NCBI GenBank assembly: GCA_903813345.2 | Contig: CAIIXF020000010.1 | Span: forward strand, 4,083,169-4,147,168 | Reading direction: 5' to 3' | Length of the DNA: 64,000 nucleotides | Source of the DNA: Owenia fusiformis | Taxonomy: Eukaryota; Annelida; Polychaeta; Sabellida; Oweniidae | In this document: piece after piece, positions 10,868-21,798 of the stretch | Position numbering within the stretch: position 1 is the first letter of the stretch | Layout of the letters: each line of letters starts with the position of its first letter | The notes under the pieces: model-generated | Seen by the model: the letters and a program-made list of their open reading frames with translations, nothing else | The model's database searches: none | Told to the model about the DNA's origin: nothing | Position numbers and translations under genes: made by a program

Positions 10868-11284
10868 ATTAATGTGAATTTGTGTTATTGGTTGAATGCA
10901 GAATATAATTGAAGGGAGGAATATAAACAATAGAAACCATGAACATGGGCTTGGAAAAATAGATTGAAATACTGATCAGTACTTTGTAATTGTTATCACA
11001 CACCGAACGAGGTTTGAGAGGGATATAGACAATTTTTCTATTGACGAGTGAGGGGATCATATTAAAAGAATCTGCTGACATGATAAAGTATCTAATGATG
11101 GGTAGAGACAGGATTTTTATATCAAAGTAACATTTTATATGTCATTTGAAGAATGTAATCCTATTTTCTTTACTTTATTGCCTATATTTACTGTTATTGA
11201 AAATTGTATATTGGATGTACGTTTGGCCCTAAAAGGGCATCAGTACTAATAAAATCCTATTATTATATATAGAGAAATCCTAGG

Positions 11285-11785
11285 TCTCCTCGTTCGTTTG
11301 TTCGTTCAGTAGACCGTCCGGTCGATAACTCATGAACATATTCTATTTACTTTGGTTCAACTTTTAACAAAGGAGTTTCGCTAAAGAAGAGATTTTCAAG
11401 ATGGCCACTGATTTTCAAGATGGCCGCCATTTTTCGTAAAAATGTGTACGGATAAAGTCAAATGTGGTTCAAATTTTATACGCTCATGCCTAGGGAAGCA
11501 GGGTCTCTGCTTGAGAATGGATTTTCAAATGACTGCCATTATTGTAAAAAAAACATACTCTTTAATAACTGAAATACAAGTGGACGGATTTGGTTCAAAT
11601 TGATATATGCTGATGCTGATGCCTAGGGACAAAAGAGCATTGCTCGAGAAAAAATTGCCTAGATGACAGTCGAATTTCAAAATGGCCGCCATTTTTCGTA
11701 AAAACGTAATCTTTGATAACTCAAATACCAATGGACAGATTTGGTTGGAATTCCATATGCTGATGCTTAGAGAAAAAGGAGCTGT
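11285..11785. repeat. Dispersed repeat with internal tandem subunits
   Basis: The block ttttcaagatggccgccatt and relatives recurs near 11411, 11520 and 11676. Each is followed by a tttcgtaaaaa-like run, a '(ga)taactcaaatac' block, 'ggacggatttggttcaaatt' and 'tgatgcctaggga'. Unit spacing is about 110-155 bp. No coding signal. Confidence 0.6.
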
Positions 11786-12334
11786 GTTATTGTGTTGGCA
11801 TTGGCAATGACTTTGGACTTGGAACACTGATTAAATGATTTTAAAAGTAGTCTAACATCTGGCCTGTCGAAGAAACTTGAGAATGGTTACAGAATACTAC
11901 GTCATACATCCAATGAGATAATGGTATACAATGCGAAATGTTTAAAGGTTGCAATCATACGTCAATCATTTTCTTCCGTAATTGGATTTTCATTTGATCA
12001 AATGCTATTCTGAAAAAAACGATTTTTATAATTGTATGTAAGAGTTGCGATTGCCGTCATTACGACTTATGTAAATCGTTTGTTACCGTTCTCATTTCTA
12101 AATTAATATGAGTTAATATAAATGTCACATCCACAATCATAAAGATAGAACATAAACACCTTTTTAATTAAAATTGATTTTCTATTAATCTACTTGCTTT
12201 GTTTCTCTGCAGTTCTAAACTGGTTGATAGCTACAAACAGCATCAGAGCACAATTTAACACGTGTAACGTTCAACTTATGAAGCATTTGATTACGTCATC
12301 ATTTTATTCCGCGGCTCTATTGAATTTTTATTTA

Positions 12335-12500
12335 CTTAACCAGTGATGAAATAACTTATAATATTAATGGAAACGTAACTTGATTTAATTTCCAATACCT
12401 CCAAATTTTCTCATTTTTTTACTCAATAGGTCGAAAATGGATGATAAATTTGATGAACTTTCGAAAATTGTCATTCCCGTGTAATCCAATGGGAAATGGA
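12335..12500 (-). mobile_element. Fragment of the Tc1-like element, inverted
   Basis: The reverse complement matches the interior right part of the copy at 7550-8629 (blocks around 8380-8520: aataggtcgaaaatgg and gtaatccaatgggaaatgga). Both termini are missing. Confidence 0.55.
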
Positions 12501-12858
12501 GGGTTTCATATTTGAATACATGAAATGGGTCACTGGTTTTTATAGATTCCATTCAAATTCATATTAAATAAAATGTGCCAATAACATTACGCCTTATTTT
12601 ATCTAATAGGATAGTTTCTAAATAGCAGAAAAAGCAATGAAATCTAGTGCTGCCATATTTTATTCAGCTTTTAATTTGGGCTAGAGTTCCATTCACTTAC
12701 ATGCTAAAATCTTGGAAAAGTAGCTTAATTTCATGATTAAAAAAGGTAATGTAAGTCATTAGAGGTTTAATATGCAAATCTCACGAAAAACGAGATTTAG
12801 CGAGATTTCAAAAGCTATATGGAAACTATTCTTAACAAGAGAAAACAAGACCACTCAC

Positions 12859-12957
12859 CACTCGTGTCACTCAGACCATCCTTAAGCTTGATTATGTATT
12901 GTCCAGGTATCACATTCTTGGATTGTTTTGCAGACTTGAACTTTACATGTTTCCTTG
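12859..12957 (-). CDS. Subtilase gene, exon 2: start of the I9 propeptide
   Basis: This 99-nt exon lies between acceptor ttatgtaactttcag and donor AGTG|GTGAGT, phase 1 at both ends. It encodes residues 23-54, with IPGQYIIKLKDGLSD, the canonical first strand of inhibitor I9 propeptides (family pattern 'IPxxYIVxxKDG'). A basic stretch (RKHVKFKSAKQSKN) links it to the signal peptide. The propeptide of S8 proteases assists folding and inhibits the enzyme until it is cleaved off. Confidence 0.8.
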
Positions 12958-13529
12958 CTGAAAGTTACATAAATTACGATTCGTTAATGCGCTCTTTTGA
13001 AATGTTAGCTTGGGTCGATTCAAAGGGATAATCTTCCTTGACTTGAGAAAAACACGACACCCATTTTTCACATTTGAAAGTTTTCTTTGACAAGTTGTAA
13101 ACAATACATCACAAATGGTATTAATATTTGTAGAAATCTCGGTATTTATTCCTTACTCGTTCACCAATATTTATTTATCTTCATATTTGTATACAATTAT
13201 TAATGACTGTCGGGCGATTGAATATATTATTATTATTTGTAAAGAAATAAATATATCTTAATAATAAAAAAGATATTCATCCCAATGCGTCTTTTTTATT
13301 TTATTACGTAATTGTCTGTCATTTAAGTAGCTAAAACTAGTAAGTGATTGACACTGATCGGAGAGAAACATCAGGAACATCAATGTATATGAAAACATCA
13401 AGCAAACCTTATTCTTAATGAAACAAATGATATTAATGTGTTTATACCATATGGATTCTGAATCGAGACCTCTAAATAAATGTATAATGGAACTGTAAAA
13501 ATTGGTATTTAACTAATAAAAAAACTTAC

Positions 13530-13593
13530 GCCTTTGTGCATGAATCAGTGAAATCAGACAGAGGAAAATCCAAAATATGTGTAGCTTATTCAT
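13530..13593 (-). CDS. Subtilase gene, exon 1: signal peptide and start codon
   Basis: This 64-nt coding exon starts at ATG 13593 and ends at AGG C|GTAAGT (phase 1). It encodes MNKLHIFWIFLCLISLIHAQ plus R, a textbook signal peptide: a Lys near the start, a hydrophobic core, and a small residue (A) before a likely cleavage near H-A|Q. The leftover C joins exon 2 in frame (CCA, Pro22). The protein would be a secreted zymogen: signal, I9 propeptide, Thr-rich linker, S8 catalytic domain. A TATA-like stretch (tatacttttt) sits only about 10 bp upstream, too close to be the promoter of this start. Confidence 0.78.
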
Positions 13594-14194
13594 AATTATA
13601 AAAAGTATAAACGCGACCTTCCTATGTTTCGTCTTTGTTTAACATTAACTTGAACTTAAGGATAATGTTATTGTAATATTTGTATAAATATATTAGTAAT
13701 AAATAAAGTTAGTAACGTATTATACACATGTATTAGCATTATAAACAATGCTTATTGGATTGTAACGCAAATATACATATTTACAGGTTGATCACTAAGC
13801 TCTGGGAATTTATCTGTCATTTCATTATTTTTCAACGAATTTACTTGAAATTTTCAAGGTAAATGGGAAAAGTAATTTTGGGTTGAATAAAACAGTCTCA
13901 TTGTCATGTGATATCACAATGGATAATCATTGTTACTATAGCAACATGACAAATGGCGTAGCGGGCCAAGCAACATTTGAATTCATTTTTATTTTGCTCG
14001 ATCCAAAAGTATGGTTAATTAATACCTCTTTTGTGGACATATTTCTGTGATTTCATTTATGTTTTCGAATACATCTAGCTTTAGCTTCTAACGTAACATC
14101 TGTACTGTGATATAGTCGTGTAATTCGCTCTCTTTTCTTATCATTCGTCGGACTCTCAAAGTCAAAACCATGACTCAAAAAAGCGGGGAGTTAT

Positions 14195-14395
14195 CTTCCA
14201 TCATGACTATGCTCCTTCCCACTCCTCAAACTGCCCACACAACTCTTGAAGAATTGGGGTTCACACAAGTTGTTAATGCCCCATATTAACCGTATAATAT
14301 TCACCACATGAAGCATCATTAGGCTTCACGACATCTGGGTGTTGAAGCATCATATGAGAATAAAAAAACTTCAACAGCTTGATGATCACCCTGTA
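14195..14395 (+). pseudogene. Decayed mariner-like transposase 3' end
   Basis: Conceptual reading gives HDYAPSHSS and, after a frame change, TLEELGFTQVVNAPY followed by a stop. This resembles the region of mariner/Tc1 transposases before the last catalytic Asp ('HDNAPSH...LEELG...PYSPDL'). It ends near a gatcaccctgtat motif that looks like a mariner terminal repeat. Stops and frameshifts make it non-functional. Confidence 0.5.
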
Positions 14396-15194
14396 TATCA
14401 CAATAAAAAACATAGTTTTTTATTATAGCAAATCGTTCAATTCAATATTAATAAAGTGTGGCTTTTGTATACGCAGTTTAATGTCTCTGTCAAGCAGACA
14501 ATGGATCAATGGATGAATGACTGGGGGCTGTGTCAATTTGAATCAATTTCAATTCTTGTAAACATTGAGAATTAAATTGTAATTAAAAATAACGTATAGG
14601 TTGACCCAAAAATCCAACTTTTAGATTTGCATTCAAATAGACTAGGTACGAGTAGAAAATTCATAATTTACGTCATTAAATATTAAAAAATCATTCAAAG
14701 TGATGTCATATTTACATGTAAAAGTAACGTTTCGAAAATTGTTTATCAACTTGAAATTTAATTTTTTTAAATGTGACTTCTAGTTCGGGGAGATTTCCTA
14801 TAGACCTCATGTTATAAAATCACAAAAAAAGGAAAAACCTTTTCATTTATTGGACAGGTAACATTTTCTTTTACTAGAAATATTTTAATTTTATAACTAT
14901 TAGATACATAAGGGTGACGTGAAAATTGAACCACTAAAACTTTCTACTATACCCGCCATGCTATCTGACCCGACCAAGCCACTTGGTGGTGAAACTGGTA
15001 CATGTAACTACCTACCCGCATCTTACTAATTGGAAATATTTGATAAATCAAGAAATTATGCGACTTTTATCAGTTATTTGTTTTGTCAGTTATTCTAGCC
15101 TGACCACAACTACAACTGCCATCTATATTCTATACATCCATCTTTAAAGCGACTAATCTATTGCATGTTTCTATTTAGTTTGCACTATATAATT

Positions 15195-15285
15195 ACCCTG
15201 CTGTGTGCAGAGTCTAGTTATAGGCTGCCCTTGAAGATGAAGCTCTCTTTTGGGAAGCAAAGTCGAGCGAATGCAAAGGGTGCTA
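15195..15285 (+). repeat. Dispersed repeat fragment, inverted copy at 57595-57690
   Basis: Blocks gcagagtctagtta, gaagctctctttt and gaatgcaaagggt occur here in order. They recur as the reverse complement at 57595-57690. Confidence 0.65.
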
Positions 15286-16659
15286 TATAATATATATTCA
15301 CCTTTTTCTTCCCACTCAGTGAATAAACATAGAAAATTCAACTTGACTAAATAGATGTCAGGTCCTCGTTCAATGTCTGTTTAAAAAGAAATGGGTCGAA
15401 GTGGTTTATTTTCATTGTAAACCTTTGAAATGATAGATGTGATAGCATATGACATGTTTTACAAAAAACGTATTACTTACTGTTGTATTTTGTTACCATT
15501 TTTGATGTTTTAGAGAATTGATACAATTTTTCCAATTTTTGCACTCTGAATCCTTTATTAACTTCACCAACTTGCTATATATCTTAGATCTCTTTGGAGA
15601 TCTTACATTTGCGATCATAAGGAATGGGTTGGTAGGTGAATTGTACATTTTGCTTGCAATTTTGCCACCCCTATAGATCTGTTTCTGCCCTTAGGGTTTT
15701 TGGTTTGCCTAACTCATGTAGTTGTATTTAGAGGGTGTTTAGTGAATATTTATTTTAAAATCAGGGGTTTGTTGTGCAAGAAATATTACCTTACTAGGAT
15801 TTTGCAATAAGCTAAAAACTTCATGGTAGTTCAAACAACACAAAATATTTTTGGTATGCACTATTAAGATCACGATATTCTATCGTATTCGGCGAATAAT
15901 CTTTTTTCATTCGTTTTTGATTTAGCGCCACAAACGGTTATTTGACAAATTAAACCTTTTTTACACTTTATTGACCGTCAAATAAAGTTCCGATTGTACT
16001 TTTATGTGCTTATCATTATCAATATGATTTAATATCGCATTTCTTGAAATGGGACATGTTGACATTATATACGTAAAAACAAAATTCTGATGTTGGGCTA
16101 AAATGGACAGTTTATTTATACAACTTAATTCAGGTATATTGACTAGAATACAAATTGTATACCGCCCCTTAATGTGAAATTAACAATAAAATCTTAATTA
16201 ATCTGTACAGGTGTTCAAAATATAATTACAGACATTATAAGCAAATTAAATAACAGTTAGAAATAACATATTTGGGCGGATGGGTGGGTAGGGTCGACCA
16301 TATCCACTATAAAAAGAGTTGATCCCTACGCGTCACTACACACAAGTAAATTAGTGAATACAGTAAAATGTATTAATTCGCACATAAATACATACTAGTG
16401 AATACAGTAAACCAAACCAATGGTACTGTACTAAAAAAAGGTCCACGTGCAGTATGGCAAGTGATTTTAGACAGCCATATCTTTCACCATGAGTACTTTC
16501 TGGATATAAATACAGTGGTTTTTATTAAAACAATATGTTTCCTTTAATGTGAAGTCCCCACGGGTATTTTAAATGTTTTATTGTAATCACTGCAAATTGT
16601 CTGTTCTTTCTTACTAAATATTTGAGTTTTTGATTGCGTATTTATAATCAGTTTCAATT

Positions 16660-17385
16660 TATCTTTTTCTATATAGCTTTGAAATCTCGTTTAAGTCTCG
16701 TTTATAATGATATCTTAGGAGATCTGCATTTTTAACCATTAAAGACTAACATTTTCTTCTATTCGATGGCCTATTTGAATTCTGTGTGTAATTTTCTGTC
16801 AAAACAACTAAGGACAGTCGAGGGACGTGTGTGTATTTAGAAATATATAAGCACAAGTGCCAAAGGAAAAAAGAGTAGGGTGCTTCCTCTGGTGTGTCTG
16901 AGCGTTAACATCAGCTGCCTCTAGTCAGATTGACTAACAAAACAACCTTTTTTGGAGTTGTCGAGTTGGCCGAGAGGGCTTGAGGCTAGGCGATTGGGGC
17001 CGTAACCACGAGGTTGCGAGTTCGAGACGCGTGTGCTCCTTGCGTTTATTCATTTGATTTGCCCCGCTATTTACGTTTATTCAAATTTTAAAGATTTTCT
17101 AGTTGTTGTCTAAAAAGGTTGAGCTGAATCCCCATTGACACCATATTGAAAAACCTTTAATTTACTCTTGTAAGGATCACAATTGTAATGTGAAATCATA
17201 ATCTGCATGTCAATAACATCATAAAATTACATTCCAATGGTGTTTTAAATTGATCCAAACGGAATTACTTGTTCGATCATGAAATTAAGTGACTCTTCCC
17301 AAGTCATTCTCTTATATTCTAGCCGACCAACACCCATGATGCCATCTATTTTTCCATTTATATGGAAAATGGCCAGTGAAGTATG
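16660..17385 (+). repeat. Dispersed repeat, copy A (interrupted)
   Basis: Matches the reverse complement of 59270-59725 over several hundred bases (for example ttaaccattaaagactaac, ttctattcgatggc, acattccaatggtgtttta and acccatgatgccatctattt). Relative to that copy it carries about 243 extra bases between about 16809 and 17053. Confidence 0.7.
16954..17039 (+). repeat. tRNA-derived SINE head (tRNA-like, Ser/Leu type)
   Basis: An A box-like ttggccgagaggg and a B box-like gcgagttcgagacgc are correctly spaced for a long-variable-arm tRNA. The ends GGAG and CTCC can pair. The acceptor stem is otherwise poor and no anticodon loop is convincing, so this is a SINE or tRNA pseudogene rather than a working tRNA. 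It lies inside the sequence that is extra in repeat copy A. Confidence 0.6.
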
Positions 17386-17766
17386 TATGTATTTATGTAT
17401 GTATGTATCTGTGCTCACTTGTGGAGATGGTCGATATCCATATCCACTCATAGATAAAAATGATATCCCCCAGAAATCCTAGAACAACTCCATATATTTA
17501 CTATACTTTAAGTAAATTGTTAATTAAACTGGATATCATATCGTATAGGTATTAAGTAATTGGTCCGTAAGGCAGGATCAGTAGCCATGTTTGCATTTTG
17601 TCGCTATAGAGAGCATTTTGAGTCAAGGGTCCATTTTGAATGATATTTTTTAATCATGAGAATTTTATTTTATTTATATGTTACTATCAGTTTATAATAG
17701 ATGCAATCATGACTTATTTGACCATATAAGCATTTGTACAGCAGTTTCTATAGTGAATAAGAATTA

Positions 17767-18142
17767 TTATAACATACCTATGACGATGTATAGTGCAAAG
17801 TGTACACAAGACAGCGGGCCAATATAAGTTTTGAAAAGCCCGCGCCCGCTAACTTTCTGATTGGTCAAGGCGCTGACGTCATAACCAATCAATCGAAGAT
17901 AAAACTGCGCGAGCAATTTTTCTAAACTCATTTCAATCATTTTCAAATCATTTGTTTGTCAATTCTATAAGAAAACGGTACTCTCTCAGTCTGACCAGTC
18001 TACATCATCATAGGTATGTTATAAATCGTTTATGTCACTATCGTGGCACATATGCCCTCGGTTCTCAGAGATCAATGTCCCTCCCAAGGTCGGGCCATAT
18101 ATCACTGAGATCTCGGGCATATATGCCACGATAGTGACATAA
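17767..18142. mobile_element. Nested foldback carrying CCAAT and CRE motifs
   Basis: The outer arms are ttataacatacctatgacga (17768) and its near complement tcataggtatgttata (about 18007-18022). An adjacent hairpin has arms ttatgtcactatcgtggca (18030) and tgccacgatagtgacataa (18124-18142). Between the outer arms is a GC-richer block with ATTGG (17860-17864), the palindrome TGACGTCA (17874-17881) and CCAAT (17885-17889). Confidence 0.55.
17856..17892. promoter_or_regulatory. Promoter-like CCAAT-CRE-CCAAT cluster
   Basis: An inverted CCAAT box, a perfect CRE palindrome TGACGTCA and a direct CCAAT box lie within 30 bp, next to a cgcgcccgc block. This is a known combination for NF-Y and CREB/ATF binding. 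No downstream gene is visible, so its function is unproven. It may be part of the foldback element around it. Confidence 0.35.
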
Positions 18143-21119
18143 CCTCTAATTACGTCTTATAATATTACCTTTAGTATATCTAATTTTATCTTTCCATCTA
18201 CTCTCTTATCCTACTCTCTACGTTTCGCTGCCTCGCGGTCCACAGTCGCAGAATGGATGATCTTTATAAGTCAGCATTAAAATATCGGTTCATCGTTCAT
18301 CATTCGCATCTTATTAAGTAGGCCTGTGCTTTAAGAAAACGTCAAATAAATTATATTTTTATGCCAAGCCCACATTTTTATACTATTTTTATTTTAGGTT
18401 TTGGCCCACCGTCTAAATGATTGTATTTTCGTCAATGCTAATAACTAGGAAGTAGGGGGGTGCAATATCCTAACCACAACGTCGTTTATTTATGGTGTTA
18501 CTATCAATCGTTTTCAATTACAAAAAAATGAACGATGTTATTTGTAAATATTTCATTGAAACGAAACTTCATCACCACAAATAACTACAATGTATTTGTG
18601 GTTGGCTTAAAAATTATACCACAACCTGGTCAGAGGCCGGGTTAACTATGTCGGCTCTTAAAGGCGCCAGTAAGCCCTGAAGCTGGCTTACGACTGAAAA
18701 AGTCTTCATTCTGCAGACTACTCCTCTATTGATGCTTGCATTGTTTTGTTTTCTTGAAGAGTATTCTCTACCTAACAAGCTCCATCTGTCTTTGAATCAA
18801 GCGACTTATGCAGGATAGCTAGCTAGGTATTAAGTTTATTAAGTTTCACAAATGATAGCGTTTTACAACGGCTAAATAACTGGCTAATTAGGCCTAATTG
18901 GCCCAGGCACAATGGCTGAATTCCCGGGTAGGGGAATGGCGCTAGCTTTGCATTGGGTGGCACCTCGGGCTGACAAGCAGCAGACAAATTGAATTTAATT
19001 GATCCTCGTGTTTTTCAACAAAAATTAAATTATAGGATTCAAGTCAGGCAAATTAAAGTTAATTAATATATTTCTAAACGATCAGAAAGCGATAGAGTTG
19101 TTTAGTTAAAAGTATCTCGGAGTCGTCTTTTTCATTCATAAATTCAAGCCTCTCATAAATTACCAAAATTTAACATGTTACGTCAGTCCTAGGATGAAGG
19201 GCAAACATTGATTTGGATATATTTTCATTGCTGCTGTTCTCTCAAATATCCTAAATGTTTAATTCGTTACAAGAAACCACCTGCATGATTCAGTGTTATA
19301 AGTTTGTCACAAAGTCTATTGATGGTTTTACATAATTGCTGCATAACAATTTAATTTTTATAAATTGTAGAATCAGAAATGAACCTTATTACATTGAAGT
19401 TTAATTAAACAATTAAACAAATGATTTGTAATTAGTCAAATATATAAAATGAATATATGTAAAAAATTTCCATCTTAGAAACATAGCGGGTGGAACGGAA
19501 ACCATTTTTGCTATATAACGGAAATCTTAAAAGATCAAATATACATGGAATGTGATTTATAAGATTACTTTAGAATTGATATTCGAGAGTAAGGTCAGAA
19601 AAAGTCCGGTTGCCAAGGGGGTGTCTACCCTTCTTCCTAAACTGTCGGCATTTTTTTAATTATAGATCTCGCCGACACAACAAACACGAGATCCTTGTTA
19701 ACGTTATGAATAAATGTTTTAGCGCTATTAAATTTTAATTAGATTTAATATGTGAAGATGTTTTTTCAGTGCACTCAAATTGAATTAAGTGATTAGCGTG
19801 TTTTGTGAAAGAACCTGCTATTTTGAATAAGCGAACTGTCAGTGGGGGAAATTAGTGTCTTATGTTGTCTTTCAGAAGATAGGTCCAATTTAACGACTGG
19901 GTGCCCCGATTCGCAGAGCCCGGTTATAAACTGCCACTGGGCGAGGATGGGAAACTAACGAACGCTAATTGGGGGTGAAACTACAAGAATAAGTTTAACC
20001 AGGCGTATAATTCTTTAAAAACCTGTCTATAGGGGTGTTTAATAAGCGAATAATATTGGCTGTACATAGTGTATAGTTAATGTGTTACTAAGCCTACCTT
20101 TGCCCACCCGTGTCTAGAAACATACAAAGCACATTACAAGCATTTACATGACTACTTTAAACAACCATAGGGCGATTTACAAAAGATCCCTGCTCGACCA
20201 TAACTTTCAGTTCACAGATATTAAATGATGATAATTTGAAAATAATTAATAGGTTTTCGAAAGGACCACATACATCATAAAAGCGAGTGTTCTTTTGCCT
20301 TTACTTTGGGTATCACAAGAAATTTTAACTCAAACAATATGTTCCATTATATTTGATGGACATGAGAGGTTTGAGAAAGGTATATATTTGGCCATACTGG
20401 ATGCTTAAGTATTTGTTTCTTTTGGACATTGCGCAAGTGAGTATGTAAAAGAGGTTCTTATAGCGTCCACTTATCCCTTTAGCGCACTACTAGACCGCTA
20501 CCTGAGAACAAATAAAAACAAACGCACAATGGACGCTCGTCATAGTTTTCACAGCCCCAGAGGCTTGACATTAGCGAATCATTCAAATCTGCCTAATCCC
20601 ATCAGCAAATCCATTTGGTCGATATATTTTTCAAACATTTTAGAATAAGAAAAAAGCAAGGAACTTGAAAAATCATAAATCGAAGGTCTAATCCGACTGG
20701 AGAGTTGTTGAAGGGCCCTTCACTATGTGAGAGTGGCTCCACGAGTCGGGCCCTTTCTGTCGTGCCGTTTGAACTTGCACTTATAAAGACAAATTTTATA
20801 ATTTTATTTAATGTTCTAGACATTGTATTAATAGAGATATATGGCTGAAGGGAACCGTGAAAAATGGGGAAAATTGAGCGTGAAACCGATTTTTCATCGG
20901 CTTAAAATCTGTATGGAATTTTACACGTTTGTGGAACACAAATTTCTTGTTCATTGGGTCAGTTCGGATGTAGCGTGTATTGGTTTTCGAAGAAAACGAT
21001 TCTATTATCAAATCTATGCAAGTTCATTAAGCATGTAAATAATGGCAATTGTATAAAATATCCACTTGTATGCTTTCTCTATTGGAACCGCTTAATTTCA
21101 TTAGAGAGATGCCTTAACA

Positions 21120-21300
21120 GTGTATTGTGCGCGCATTAGGAACTGCGCAAATCTCTTCCACCTGATTGGTCCGTGTCTGGCACATCTATTCATTATCCGA
21201 CCCTCCTACCTCGTTAATAAAACATACCAGCAACTCCCCACACCAATTGTTTACTCTAGCAGTGAATACAGCTACGATCGCACTTTCTCACTCTCAGTGG
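21120..21300 (+). promoter_or_regulatory. Rx: Putative Rx promoter / 5' leader region
   Basis: About 150-330 bp upstream of the Rx start codon the sequence becomes GC-richer. It has an inverted CCAAT box (ATTGG, 21165-21169) overlapping an E-box-like cacctg and a gtgcgcgc stretch. The transcription start cannot be fixed from sequence alone. Confidence 0.3.
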
Positions 21301-21455
21301 ATCCAGTAGGAAAATAATACAAATTAAATTAGATATATAGACAGACAAACAAATACATATTTACAGTCGTGGTAGAAGTTTGGAGCTGCATAAACAGTTA
21401 CCTGAAGTCGATTGAGTGAAAGCAAACGTTACATTTAAAGTGTTACCTGTCTTCT

Positions 21456-21599
21456 ATGTCTCTACCGATGAATTTGATCAGCAATCCGAGACAGACACAA
21501 CTGGAGCAAATGGAGGCGAGGGCATACGGGCAGCCTTCACAGGGGCTTCAAACGAATACTTCTGCACACATATTTGGCATCGATGCCATCCTGGGGATA

Positions 21600-21640
<41 letters not shown>

Positions 21641-21798
21641 GGAGCATCATCAGAGACACCAAGAGACACCAGAACAGCACTTGTATATGATGCAGCAGCA
21701 ACAGCTCCAACCAAGGCCATTGCTAAATGAGGCGGAACCTCCAATCCATTCCAGTGAGCACATCTCCGTCAGAAGTTCCCATTCTCCGCAGAATTATG
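21456..21798 (+). CDS. Rx: Rx (retinal homeobox) exon 1: octapeptide and polyQ
   Basis: Start of a paired-like homeobox transcription factor, modelled as 346 residues in three exons. The ATG at 21456 follows an in-frame TGA at 21414-21416, which supports the start. Residues 38-48 (HIFGIDAILGI) hold the octapeptide/eh1-like repression motif (I-D-A-I-L-G). A run of 13 Gln follows directly (Q50-Q62: 12 CAA and one CAG), then a Gln/His/Pro-rich linker. The donor is TATG|GTAAGT, phase 1. Rx proteins specify retina and anterior brain in many bilaterians. Recognition rests on the homeodomain in exon 2. The upstream neighbour is the divergent protease gene. Confidence 0.9.

Larger units (their letters stand above)
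10287..12858 (-). other. Subtilase intron between exons 2 and 3, with two MITEs and dispersed repeats
   Basis: This 2.6-kb intron contains the paired 180-bp hairpin MITEs (10435-10614 and 10688-10867), a repeat with internal subunits (about 11285-11785) and an inverted fragment of the Tc1-like element (about 12335-12500). It also contains a fragment near 12750-12830 related to the dispersed repeat at 16.7 and 59.7 kb. I see no further exon. Confidence 0.5.
13594..21119. other. Intergenic region between the divergent subtilase and Rx genes
   Basis: This 7.5-kb stretch contains a mariner relic (14195-14395), repeat fragments shared with 57.6-59.7 kb, a tRNA-derived SINE head (16954-17039), an (ATGT)n run near 17380-17410 and a foldback with CRE and CCAAT motifs (17767-18142). 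The part from 18150 to 21100 shows no gene. It has many TAATTA-type motifs that may be homeodomain sites, which is not testable by eye. Confidence 0.5.

Noticed and set aside
16954-17039. Functional tRNA gene
   Set aside because: A and B boxes are present but the acceptor and anticodon stems are poor; better explained as a SINE head.
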